This document shows, in pieces, positions 55,381 to 64,000 of a stretch of 64,000 bases of DNA. The position numbers and the translations under genes were made by a program. Origin of the DNA: Acidobacteria bacterium RIFCSPLOWO2_02_FULL_65_29 (lineage in GTDB: Bacteria; Acidobacteriota; Vicinamibacteria; Vicinamibacterales; CAVVIG01); NCBI GenBank assembly GCA_001767435.1, contig MEKT01000191.1, positions 13,111 through 77,110 on the forward strand. Direction: 5' to 3'. Within the stretch, counting starts at the first letter, position 1; each line of letters begins with the position of its first letter. The notes under the pieces are model-generated. The model worked only from the letters and a program-made list of their open reading frames with translations. It was not told the DNA's origin and made no database searches.

Positions 55381-57020
55381 TGAGCGGTTGGCGCCGCGGT
55401 GTTCCGGCATGGGCCGCCCCCGGCCTGGTCATCGTCCTTCTGACGGCAACGGTGACCTGGCCGCAGGGCTTTCACCTGTCGACGCGGATCGCCGCCCACA
55501 ACGATGCGTTGTTCAGCATCTGGCGCCTCGCGTGGGTCGCTCAGGGGCTGGCCACCGACCCGCGGCATCTGTTCGACGCCAACATCTTTCATCCCGCCGC
55601 CAATACGCTGAGCTTCTCGGACGCCATGCTGCTCCAGGGCGTCCTCGCCGCACCGCTCTTCTGGGCCGGCGTGTCTCCGATCCTGATCTACAACGTGCTA
55701 CTCGTCGGCGGCATCGCGCTCTCCGGATTCGCCATGTTCGTGCTCGCCAGGCACGTCACCGGCTCGCACCGTGCAGCGCTGGTTTCAGGGGTGATCTTCA
55801 CCGTGGCGCCGTACCGCATCGAGCACTTCATGCACCTCGAGCTGCAGTGGGCGATGTGGATGCCGCTCGCGTTCTGGGCCATCCATCGGACGTTCGAGAC
55901 ACGAGCGTGGCGCTTCGGACTGCTCGCGGGACTGTTCGTCTGGCTGCAGCTGCTGTCGTCGGTGTACTACGGCGTCTTCCTGGCGGCGGCCTGCGTGGCG
56001 CTGGTCCTGCTGCTGTCGGCGACGCGCCCCGGCGATGCGTTGGGCGCGCTTCCGACGCTGGTGGCCGGCGGCATCGTCGCGGCCATGGGCGCCGCGCCCT
56101 ACGCCTGGCCCTACCTCCAAGCCGCGCGAACGATGGCGCGCACACCGGCCGAGGTCGCCGCCTACAGCGCCACGTGGTGGAGCTACCTCGCGAGCCCGCC
56201 GCAGAGCCTCCTCTGGTCGTGGACGTCGAGCCTCGGCGGTCCCGAGCTCAGACTCTTTCCGGGCGCCGTCGCCATTCTCCTGGCACTCACGGCCGTGCTC
56301 CTTCGTCCACGACGGATCGTCGCCGTTTACGCGGTTCTGGCGCTCGTCGCTATCGATCTGTCGCTCGGTTCGAATGGCTACACGTACAGCTGGCTGTTGG
56401 ATCGTGTGGACGTGCTCCACGGGCTCCGCGCACCAGCCCGCTTCGGCATCATCGCGTGCTCGGCAGTCGCGATACTCGCAGGGTTCGGAGCGCAGGCTGT
56501 GGAGGAGCGGCTGCGCGCCGCCGGCTCGCGTGCCGCAGTCTCGATGGCCGAGGCGCTCACGATTCTGGTGGCCATCGACGGCGCGACGAGCGGCATGTGG
56601 ATCATGAACGCGCCGTATCAACCGGCTAGCGTCTTCAATGTGTACAAGTCCATACGCGCGCTCGGCCCTGGCCCCGTTCTCGAGCTGCCGCTGCCGCGCC
56701 TGGACGCCCTGCCGGGTCACGAAGCCACGTTCATGCTGTGGTCCACGGCGCATTGGCATCCGCTTGTGAACGGCTACAGTGGATACTATCCACACGAGTA
56801 TTCCCAGACCGTGTCGCGCATCGAACGCTTTCCCGATGATCAGTCGATCGCTCAGCTGACCAACATCGGCGTCCGTTACATCGTCGTGCACCGCGTGTAC
56901 TACGACGAGCAGGAGTACGGCGCGCTGATAGAGAAAATGGACGCGCGTCCGGAGCTTCGTTCGCAGGGCACGTACGACGACCCGCTCGGCGAGTGCCACC
57001 TGTTCGTGCTCGGCCATTGA
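55380..57020 (+). CDS. Polytopic membrane protein, GT-C-like glycosyltransferase
   Basis: A 546-residue protein with about ten to twelve TM helices and a soluble C-terminal region. The first loop after TM1 has HNDALFSIWRLAW, reminiscent of the acidic first-loop motif of GT-C enzymes (PMT/ArnT type). It is overlapped with the RMD-like gene (TGATG), so an envelope glycan role is a fair guess. The ATG at 55380 is preferred to the GTG at 55377. Substrate and activity unknown. Confidence 0.7.
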   Translation: MSGWRRGVPAWAAPGLVIVLLTATVTWPQGFHLSTRIAAHNDALFSIWRLAWVAQGLATDPRHLFDANIFHPAANTLSFSDAMLLQGVLAAPLFWAGVSPILIYNVLLVGGIALSGFAMFVLARHVTGSHRAALVSGVIFTVAPYRIEHFMHLELQWAMWMPLAFWAIHRTFETRAWRFGLLAGLFVWLQLLSSVYYGVFLAAACVALVLLLSATRPGDALGALPTLVAGGIVAAMGAAPYAWPYLQAARTMARTPAEVAAYSATWWSYLASPPQSLLWSWTSSLGGPELRLFPGAVAILLALTAVLLRPRRIVAVYAVLALVAIDLSLGSNGYTYSWLLDRVDVLHGLRAPARFGIIACSAVAILAGFGAQAVEERLRAAGSRAAVSMAEALTILVAIDGATSGMWIMNAPYQPASVFNVYKSIRALGPGPVLELPLPRLDALPGHEATFMLWSTAHWHPLVNGYSGYYPHEYSQTVSRIERFPDDQSIAQLTNIGVRYIVVHRVYYDEQEYGALIEKMDARPELRSQGTYDDPLGECHLFVLGH

Positions 57021-57094
57021 CGGGCCAGTGAGCGGCCACTTGACAGCGCCGCGTCGACACTGGATGATGGGCGAACAAACAGCGAATCCCGCTC

Positions 57095-58132
57095 ATGTCC
57101 CGATTCCCGGTTCTCTTTGATCTCGGAGCGCAGCGGCCCACCACCAGAGACGTCGCGTCGCTCGTCAAGGAAGGTGGCACCGCGGCGCTGACGGAAGCCG
57201 AGCGCCGCGCCGACCAGGCGCGGTATCAGGAAGTCGTGTGCCGTTCGGCGCTCAACCGCGTCAAGGGCATGCCGTTCAACTGGACGCTGAACCCGTATCG
57301 CGGCTGCACCCATGGCTGCCACTACTGCTTCGCGCGCCGCTATCACGTGCAGTTCGAGATGAACGCCAGCGACGAGTTTGCGTCGGTGATCCTCGTCAAG
57401 CGCAATTTCGTGGAGGTGCTTCGCCGCGAGCTCGACCGTCCCTCGTGGGCTCGCGAAATGGTTGCGTTCGGAACGGCCACCGATCCGTATCAGCCCATCG
57501 AGGGACACTATCGCCTCACGCGCGGTGCGATCGAGTCGCTGGCGCGCGGGCGCACGCCGATTGGCCTCATCACCAAGGGCCCGATGGTCGTGCGCGACAG
57601 GGACGTGCTGGCCGACTTGTCGCGCGCGGCCGCGTGCACGGTCTACATGAGCGTGCCGACGGTCGACGAAGACGCATGGCGCGCCCTCGAGCCTGGCACG
57701 GCGCATCCCCTCCAGCGTCTGCGGGCAGTGCGCGAGCTGGCCGACGCCGGCATCGACGCCGGTGTCCTCATGGCGCCGGTCGTACCTGGCTTCACTTCGT
57801 CCCGCTCGAAGGTGGAACGAACCATCAAGGCCATTGCCGATTACGGAGCACGCTTCGTCGGCTGCAACGTGATGCACCTCGAGGACGGCACGCGGACGCA
57901 TTTCATGGCGTTCATCGAGCGCGAGTTTCCGGCGCTGCATCCGCGATTCGAGAGGCTCTACGCCGGGAAGTATGCGCCGGAGACCTATCGGAAACAGGTG
58001 AAGGCGATGGTCCGGGTGCTTCAGGAGCGCCACGGCCTGACGCGGCGCGAGGATGCTGGAGGCCAGGGACGCTCGAGGCGCCCCGACGACCGCCACGGGC
58101 ACGACGCCACGCAAGTCGGATTCGCGTGGTAA
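57095..58132 (+). CDS. Radical SAM protein, SplB/Rv2578c-like
   Basis: A 345-residue radical SAM enzyme. The cluster motif is CTHGCHYC (C71, C75, C78) within NPYRGCTHGCHYCFAR, characteristic of the COG1533 SplB-like group, which includes spore photoproduct lyase relatives and many uncharacterised members. GTATDPYQPIEGHYRLTR and KYAPETYRKQV are further family blocks. The C-terminus is Arg/Asp-rich and low-complexity. Substrate unknown; it is not expected to be a spore enzyme here. Confidence 0.88.
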   Translation: MSRFPVLFDLGAQRPTTRDVASLVKEGGTAALTEAERRADQARYQEVVCRSALNRVKGMPFNWTLNPYRGCTHGCHYCFARRYHVQFEMNASDEFASVILVKRNFVEVLRRELDRPSWAREMVAFGTATDPYQPIEGHYRLTRGAIESLARGRTPIGLITKGPMVVRDRDVLADLSRAAACTVYMSVPTVDEDAWRALEPGTAHPLQRLRAVRELADAGIDAGVLMAPVVPGFTSSRSKVERTIKAIADYGARFVGCNVMHLEDGTRTHFMAFIEREFPALHPRFERLYAGKYAPETYRKQVKAMVRVLQERHGLTRREDAGGQGRSRRPDDRHGHDATQVGFAW

Positions 58133-58180
58133 TGGGGTCAGAGTGGGGTCAGAGTGGGGTCAGACACCACTCTGACCCCC
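58133..58180. repeat. GGGGTCAGAGT word array forming a hairpin
   Basis: Three tandem TGGGGTCAGAG units followed by the reverse complement. GGGGTCAGAGTGG (58145-58157) pairs perfectly with CCACTCTGACCCC (58167-58179). The stop codon and last codons of htpX fall inside it. Confidence 0.85.
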
Positions 58181-59002
58181 GAGAAGAGCCTGAATTCGCT
58201 TTTCGGTCGGCGGGTGGGTGCTGAACAGCGACAGCATCCCCCTTCCTGAGAACGGTTTGATGATGAACATGTGCGCAGTCGCTGGATTGGCGTCGAGCGG
58301 CACCATCCGCGACCCCGCTTCGATCTTTCTCAGCGCGTTGACCAGCCCTGTCGGCCCACCCGCAATGGCTGCCCCACCGGCATCCGCCTCGTACTCGCGC
58401 GAGCGCGACACGGCGGCCTGAATGAGCATCGCGGCAATGGGCGCCAGGATGATCGTCGCGAGGAGCGCGATCGGATTCTGCCCTTCGCGGTCATCGCGCG
58501 ACCCGCCGAAAAACATCGCGAAGCGGGACACCATCATGATGGCCGCCGCCAGGGTCGCGGCGATCGAGCTGATCAGGATGTCGCGATGCTTCACGTGTGC
58601 GAGCTCGTGCGCGATCACGCCTTCGAGCTCGCGATCGTTCAGGATCTGCAGGATGCCTTCGGTAGCCGCAACGGCCGCGTGCTCGGGATCGCGTCCCGTC
58701 GCGAACGCGTTGGGCGACGCCTGCGAAATCAGGTAGACGCGCGGGCGCGGCAGCGCGGCGCGCCCCGCCAGCCGCTCGACGATGTCGTACAAGCGGTGGC
58801 CGGGACCGACCTCCTTCGCGCCGTACATCTTGAGCACGATCTTGTCCGAAAACCAGTACGAGACGAAGTTCATGCCGGCCGCGAACACGAAACCCATCAT
58901 CAACCCTTGGGCGCCCCCGAGGGCCTCGCCGAGAAACAACAGTAACGCGCTCAGGGCGCCGAGCAGTAACGCCGTCTTCACCGCATTGGACATGGTTTTC
59001 AT
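58160..59002 (-). CDS. htpX: Membrane zinc metalloprotease HtpX
   Basis: M48 protease for membrane-protein quality control. The 280-residue protein has two N-terminal TM segments, the zinc motif HELAH (H132, H136), two more hydrophobic segments and the third ligand in [10 protein letters not shown]. The start is MKTMSNAVK at 59002 or MSNAVK at 58993. The last residues (GGQSGV) and stop are encoded within a GGGGTCAGAG array, so the C-terminus may have been set by the repeat. Confidence 0.94.
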   Translation of the reverse strand: MKTMSNAVKTALLLGALSALLLFLGEALGGAQGLMMGFVFAAGMNFVSYWFSDKIVLKMYGAKEVGPGHRLYDIVERLAGRAALPRPRVYLISQASPNAFATGRDPEHAAVAATEGILQILNDRELEGVIAHELAHVKHRDILISSIAATLAAAIMMVSRFAMFFGGSRDDREGQNPIALLATIILAPIAAMLIQAAVSRSREYEADAGGAAIAGGPTGLVNALRKIEAGSRMVPLDANPATAHMFIIKPFSGRGMLSLFSTHPPTEKRIQALLGGQSGV

Positions 59003-59110
59003 TGTAGTCGAGCGCTGAAAAAGTGACGCGCACCGACTGCTGATCATTTTGACGCCTCAGAGCCGCCGAAGGTTCCGCACTGGTGCGTCAAACGGGCGGC
59101 CGTCACGTCG

Positions 59111-59116
59111 TATAAT
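59111..59116 (+). promoter_or_regulatory. TATAAT directly before ATG 59125 (leaderless signal)
   Basis: Perfect TATAAT with an eight-base gap to the ATG, so the transcript would start at or next to the start codon. No Shine-Dalgarno is present. Confidence 0.6.
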
Positions 59117-59124
59117 TGTTGGCG

Positions 59125-59838
59125 ATGCAGGCGTTAGCCTTCTTGCTCGCCGCGGCTTTAGCAGCCCGCGGTGAAAGTCTGGCTGCATTCGACGGGCGAT
59201 GCATCCCCGCCGGCTGCGTTGCTCCTCGCTCACATACTCCCGGTATGCTCGGTCGTCGCGCCTTGCCGGCGGGGCGCCTCGCCCGTCTCGGTGCGACGCC
59301 AGACTTTCACCACGGGCTGCTCGCCCAGCAGCAACCACCTGTGCCGAAGCCCTTTCCGCAACCCGGGGCGACACAGCCGGTCAAGCCGGCGGCGCCGCCT
59401 GCCAAGCCGTCGCAGCCGCCAACCGCCCAGCCGGCGCCCCCGCCCGGCGCCACGCCGCCCGCCGCTCCGCCGGCCGATGGCGCGCCGACGGAAGCCGCGT
59501 TGGGCGTCCCGATCTACCCCGGCGCGCAGTTCCTGAGGGCGTACGACGCCGGGCGCGGGCAGCGGTTCTATCTGTTCGGCACAACCGCGTCATTCGTCGA
59601 TCTCGTCAGCTACTATCGCGGACGACTGAAGCAGCGTGGCGAGGTGGTCTTCGAAACGCCGGCGACGCACGAGTTCCTGGTGGGCCGCTTCCGCGAGGAG
59701 ACGATGGCGTTTCCGCCAGGGGTGACGATCAAGGATTTCCAGTCCGAAGTGTCGCAGGGCTATCCCAACCCGAAGGTCGGGGCCCAGCCGGCGCGGTTTC
59801 CGACGGTGATTCAGATTGTCGCTGTCACGGAACGCTGA
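59125..59838 (+). CDS. Secreted Pro-rich protein of unknown function, disrupted by a palindromic insert
   Basis: A 237-residue protein: signal peptide MQALAFLLAAALA, then ~54 residues encoded by a 162-bp palindromic element (ARGESLAAFDG to ATPDFHHGLLAQ), a Pro/Gln-rich linker, and a C-terminal globular part (GVPIYPGAQFLRAYD, FYLFGTTASFVDLVSYYRG). The last part resembles small secreted domains with a YPGA opening; function unknown. Removing the insert would join the signal peptide directly to QQQPPVPKP, so the ancestral protein was probably shorter and exported. Confidence 0.75.
   Translation: MQALAFLLAAALAARGESLAAFDGRCIPAGCVAPRSHTPGMLGRRALPAGRLARLGATPDFHHGLLAQQQPPVPKPFPQPGATQPVKPAAPPAKPSQPPTAQPAPPPGATPPAAPPADGAPTEAALGVPIYPGAQFLRAYDAGRGQRFYLFGTTASFVDLVSYYRGRLKQRGEVVFETPATHEFLVGRFREETMAFPPGVTIKDFQSEVSQGYPNPKVGAQPARFPTVIQIVAVTER
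59160..59321. mobile_element. 162-bp near-perfect palindrome (MITE/REP-like) inside a gene
   Basis: Outer arms AGCAGCCCGCGGTGAAAGTC (start of 59160-59183) and their complement at 59298-59321 match at 23 of 24 positions. Inner arms 59191-59214 and 59265-59287 also pair (GACGGGCG...CCCCGCCGGC). The apex is CATAC-TCCCG-GTATG (59233-59247). No transposase is encoded, so it would be non-autonomous. No clear target-site duplication is seen. Confidence 0.8.
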
Positions 59839-59844
59839 AACCTG

Positions 59845-59930
59845 AAATTGAGGATTTGAGGATTTGAGGATTTGAGGATTTGAGGATTTGAGGATTTGAG
59901 GATTTGAGGATTTGAGGATCTGAGAATTTG
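59845..59930. repeat. GAGGATTT word array (left arm)
   Basis: About nine copies of gaggattt just after the stop at 59838. Pairs with the inverted array at 59980-60079. Confidence 0.85.
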
Positions 59931-59979
59931 GCGTCAGGAGCCTGTTGCCCTGAGCGCAGCGTGACGAGATCCCGACACG

Positions 59980-60079
59980 AAATCCTCAAATTCGCGGTTC
60001 CAAATCCTCAAGTTCTCAAATCCTCAAGTTCTCAAATCCTCAAATCCTCAAATCCTCAAATCCTCAAATCCTCAAATTC
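59980..60079. repeat. AAATCCTC word array (right arm)
   Basis: About ten copies of aaatcctc or aagttctc, the reverse complement of the left array, ending at the thiC stop. Confidence 0.85.
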
Positions 60080-60082
60080 AGA

Positions 60083-61780
<1,698 letters not shown>

Positions 61781-61789
61781 TTTTCTGAG

Positions 61790-61795
61790 ACTATA
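61790..61795 (-). promoter_or_regulatory. TATAGT -10 box before the TPP riboswitch
   Basis: TATAGT on the minus strand, about ten bases before the riboswitch begins. The upstream DNA is a GAGGATTT array, and no -35 is evident. Confidence 0.5.
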
Positions 61796-61805
61796 ACCTG
61801 AATCG

Positions 61806-61903
61806 CGAATTTGAGGATTTGAGGATTTGAGGATTTGAGGATTTGGCGAGAATTTGAAGAGTTGAGGATCTTGGCGAAGATTTTTCAGAATTTGAGAAGT
61901 TGA
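61806..61903. repeat. GAGGATTT / GAATTTGA word array
   Basis: Copies of gaggattt followed by drifting words (gaatttgaagagttgagg, cagaatttgagaagttg) between the thiC promoter and the RlmI-like gene. Confidence 0.8.
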
Positions 61904-61905
61904 TG

Positions 61906-63066
61906 TCATGCGACTTTCCGCAAGATGAAGCATTTCAGGTAGTACGTCTCGGGCACGCCCAGTAGCACCGGGTGATCGCGCCCCTGCATCCGTTTTTCGA
62001 CGACCGTGACATGGACGCCCGCATCGATCGACGCGTCGTACACGATCTCGGCAAACGCCGCCTCGTGCACGTGGTACGAACAGCTGCAGGTGACGAGCGT
62101 CCCGCCGGGATTGAGGAGCTTCAGCGCACGGAGATTGATTTCCTTGTAGCCGGCGGTGGCCTTGGGTACGGCGGTCTTGCTCTTGGCGAACGCCGGCGGG
62201 TCGAGGACGATGGTGTCGAACCGTTCCTTCAACCGCTCGAGTCCTCTGAGCTCGTCGAACACGTTGCCGACGCGCGCGTCGATGGTGACACCGTTCCGCT
62301 CGGCGTTCTGTCGCAGGCGGCCGACGGCATCCGCGGAGATCTCGATGGCGATGGTTTCCTGGCAATGCCGTGCCAGCTTGAGCGCGAAGCCGCCGTTGTA
62401 GCTGAAGCAGTCGAGCAGCCGGCCCCGGGCGTACGCCGCCGCCGCTTCACGGTTCTCACGCTGGTCGAGAAAGAGACCCGTCTTCTGGCCGCGCCGGGGA
62501 TCGACGCGGTACTCGATCCCGCTTTCGACGACGGTCACCTCCTCCGGAACCTCTCCCGACAGCACGTCGACACGCTGTTCCAGACCCTCGAGCTGGCGGG
62601 ACCGGGGATCGTTTCGGCCGAGGATGCCCTTCGGCGCCAAGAGATCGTTCAGCGTCGCCACGATGAAAGGCGTCAGCCGATCCATTCCCTGGCAGAGCGC
62701 CTGGAGGACGAGATAATCTCCGTACCGGTCGACGATGAGCGAGGGGAGGAGATCGGCTTCGCCGTGGACCAGACGGTAGGCCGACGCGTCGATGGTCAGC
62801 GCCTGCCGGAAGCCGATTGCCGCCTCCAGCCGCCTTCTGAGCAACCCCTCGTCGGCGACGGCCTCGCCGTCTGTGAGCATCCGCAGGACGATTTGCGAGC
62901 GGTCGCTGTACAGCGCCTGTCCGAGGACGTGACCGCGCGGCCCGCGGACCGAGACGCGGTCGCCGCCCGTCGCGCGCACGTCTGCGATGTCACTGCGATA
63001 GATCCAGGGATGGCCGCTCGCAACGCGTTCGGCTCCTCGCGCGGAAACGATGACGGTCGGAAACAT
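61906..63066 (-). CDS. RlmI-like class I rRNA cytosine methyltransferase
   Basis: A 386-residue protein with an N-terminal PUA domain (VIVSARGAERVASGHPWIY, VSVRGPRGHVLGQALY), an EEHEE-like middle region and a SAM-binding domain (GQKTGLFLDQREN, LLDCFSYNGGFAL, VLDPPAFAKSK). This is the RlmI/RlmK-like layout; RlmI makes m5C in 23S rRNA. Start at 63066. Divergent from rpiB across a long inverted repeat. Confidence 0.9.
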   Translation of the reverse strand: MFPTVIVSARGAERVASGHPWIYRSDIADVRATGGDRVSVRGPRGHVLGQALYSDRSQIVLRMLTDGEAVADEGLLRRRLEAAIGFRQALTIDASAYRLVHGEADLLPSLIVDRYGDYLVLQALCQGMDRLTPFIVATLNDLLAPKGILGRNDPRSRQLEGLEQRVDVLSGEVPEEVTVVESGIEYRVDPRRGQKTGLFLDQRENREAAAAYARGRLLDCFSYNGGFALKLARHCQETIAIEISADAVGRLRQNAERNGVTIDARVGNVFDELRGLERLKERFDTIVLDPPAFAKSKTAVPKATAGYKEINLRALKLLNPGGTLVTCSCSYHVHEAAFAEIVYDASIDAGVHVTVVEKRMQGRDHPVLLGVPETYYLKCFILRKVA

Positions 63067-63076
63067 GAGTGCCGTG

Positions 63077-63203
63077 CTGCGTTCTCCGTGCGTCGTGCAA
63101 CGTTCTCTCGTTCGGCGTTCGAAGTGCTGTGTTCCCGTCGCGCCCGGCTCCGAACGACGAGCGCCGAACGACGAACGAACAGCACGTCGCACGGAGAACG
63201 CAG
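63077..63203. repeat. 22-bp inverted repeat and CGAACGAC words between divergent genes
   Basis: CTGCGTTCTCCGTGCG... (63077-63098) pairs with 63182-63203 at 21 of 22 positions. The loop holds further complementary words (ttcggcgttcg, cgaacgacgaacg). It occupies the gap between the RlmI-like gene and rpiB. Confidence 0.75.
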
Positions 63204-63227
63204 AACTTCGAACCGCAAGGAACATAG

Positions 63228-63233
63228 TACAAT
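63228..63233 (+). promoter_or_regulatory. TACAAT eight bases before rpiB GTG (leaderless signal)
   Basis: TACAAT matches five of six -10 bases and is spaced exactly as TATAAT is before the ATG at 59125. No Shine-Dalgarno precedes the GTG. Confidence 0.5.
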
Positions 63234-63241
63234 TGTCCGCT

Positions 63242-63685
63242 GTGCGAATCGCGATCGGCGCCGATCACGCCGGTTTTCTCCTCAAAGAGCATCTGAAAGG
63301 CACGCTCGAGCGGCTCGGCCACGCAGTTGCCGACCACGGGACGACGAGTGAGGAGTCCACCGACTATCCCCCGATCTGCTTCGCCGTGGCGCGGGCCGTC
63401 GTCGAGGGCCGTGCCGATCGCGGCATCGTCGTCGGCGGCAGCGGGCAGGGCGAGCAAATGGCCGCCAACAAGATCGCGGGCGCGCGCGCGGCGCTGTGCC
63501 ACGACCTCTTGACGGCGCGGCTGTCGCGCCAACACAACGATGCCAACGTGCTCTCGATGGGCGGACGCATCGTCGCCTTCGGACTCGCGGACGAGATTGT
63601 CGCCCTATGGCTGGAGACCCCGTTCGACGGCGGGCGCCATCAGCGGCGCATCGATCAGATTACGGCCGCTGAGCGGCGGAACTAG
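63242..63685 (+). CDS. rpiB: Ribose-5-phosphate isomerase B
   Basis: Interconverts ribose-5-P and ribulose-5-P. The 147-residue RpiB/LacAB protein has VRIAIGADHAGFLLKEHL, DYPPICFAVARAV, the anion-hole GGSGQGEQMAANK and NDANVLSMGGR. The usual active-site Cys of some RpiBs (GTGIG / GSGxG) is replaced here by GSGQGE, as in many RpiB enzymes. GTG start. glyA follows, a common pairing. Confidence 0.93.
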   Translation: MRIAIGADHAGFLLKEHLKGTLERLGHAVADHGTTSEESTDYPPICFAVARAVVEGRADRGIVVGGSGQGEQMAANKIAGARAALCHDLLTARLSRQHNDANVLSMGGRIVAFGLADEIVALWLETPFDGGRHQRRIDQITAAERRN

Positions 63686-63709
63686 AGCGCTCTTGTGCCG
63701 GCCTGTGGT

Positions 63710-63727
63710 GCAGGGCTTCAGTCCTGC
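63710..63727. repeat. Palindrome GCAGGGCT-TC-AGTCCTGC before glyA
   Basis: One-mismatch relative of the palindrome at 3962-3979, followed by the same CCTGCCTAC flank. A further half unit (GCAGGTCTGAAGAC) lies at 63742. Confidence 0.65.
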
Positions 63728-63789
63728 CTACGACGGCGCGCGTGCAGGTCTGAAGACACCGTTTGGAAAACTGCTGTAGAACACAATTC

Positions 63790-64000
63790 ATGGGCACCGA
63801 TACGATCAACACCTCCATCTGGCGCGCGCTCGCCGACACCGATCCCGAGATCGCCCGGGCCATCGACGAAGAGCGCCACCGGCAGAACACCGGCCTCGAG
63901 CTCATCGCCTCGGAAAATTTCGTGAGCCGCGCCGTGCTCGAAGCCGCCGGCTCGGTGCTGACGAACAAGTACGCCGAAGGCTACCCGGGAAGGCGCTACT
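63790..64000 (+). CDS. glyA: Serine hydroxymethyltransferase, N-terminal part
   Basis: Partial gene cut by the window end; 70 residues visible. The sequence [20 protein letters not shown] followed by [13 protein letters not shown] is diagnostic of SHMT, the PLP enzyme that turns serine and THF into glycine and methylene-THF. The ATG at 63790 begins [16 protein letters not shown]. Confidence 0.95.
   Translation, partial: MGTDTINTSIWRALADTDPEIARAIDEERHRQNTGLELIASENFVSRAVLEAAGSVLTNKYAEGYPGRRY

Noticed and set aside
59845-60079. Possible CRISPR array
   Set aside because: Repeats are 8 bp, contiguous and without unique spacers, and no cas gene is present.

Overview
The window reads as a GC-rich chromosome segment from a Gram-negative (LptD, Lgt, TonB/ExbBD) bacterium. 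An Acidobacteriota member, probably Vicinamibacteria-like, fits best: an Oar-type TonB-dependent receptor with a carboxypeptidase-regulatory domain, Ser/Thr kinases fused to TolB-like propellers, DinB proteins, a divergent H+-pyrophosphatase, and long intergenic arrays of short repeated 'words'. The assignment is inferred from gene content only. No rRNA, tRNA, CRISPR array, integrase or phage gene was seen.

Layout. 1-4 kb (minus strand): a serine hydrolase with an apparent internal deletion, a Tat-exported class V aminotransferase and class I fumarase, divergent from aspartase. 5.5-10.4 kb (plus): secreted methyltransferase, thiD, moaE-moaD, prfA-prmC, HIT hydrolase. 10.5-12.1 kb: wreck of a kinase-propeller gene. 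12.2-14.8 kb: two-subunit M16 peptidase. 14.9-20.9 kb (plus): ileS-lspA-lgt-rluD and a Nudix hydrolase. 21-22.8 kb: a second broken kinase-propeller gene. 22.9-26 kb (minus): lon and a DksA-like regulator. 26-31 kb: an AT-rich gap, a zinc-ribbon orphan, rpmB, ridA, rel/spoT and a TPR lipoprotein. 31.5-38 kb: TonB-dependent receptor, DinB protein and a tonB-exbB-exbD-exbD operon. 38-46.6 kb (minus): hppA, DUF502, then tgt-yajC-secD-secF-uppP. 46.7-47 kb: a promoter-to-terminator unit holding a 16-residue basic peptide. 47-58 kb: HEAT-cyclophilin lipoprotein, divergent deoxynucleoside kinase, accD-folC-lptD-rmd-like-membrane protein, radical SAM protein. 58-64 kb: htpX, a secreted protein carrying a palindromic element, thiC with a TPP riboswitch, an RlmI-like methyltransferase, rpiB and the start of glyA.

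Most genes are housekeeping. They cluster by task: envelope biogenesis (lspA, lgt, lptD, uppP, secDF), fumarate/aspartate metabolism, thiamine and molybdopterin synthesis, and tonB-driven import.

The strongest unexplained signal is non-genic. More than twenty low-complexity arrays, each built from its own 6-12-base word family, sit between genes. Several have entered genes: a ~43-residue in-frame insert in IleRS, a repeated secretion leader, and C-termini of PrmC, the DinB protein and HtpX. Other points of interest are a 162-bp near-perfect palindrome inside a secreted-protein gene, facing arrays that make a long inverted repeat between convergent genes, a three-hairpin leader before hppA, and -10 boxes placed 6-9 bases before start codons, suggesting leaderless mRNAs.
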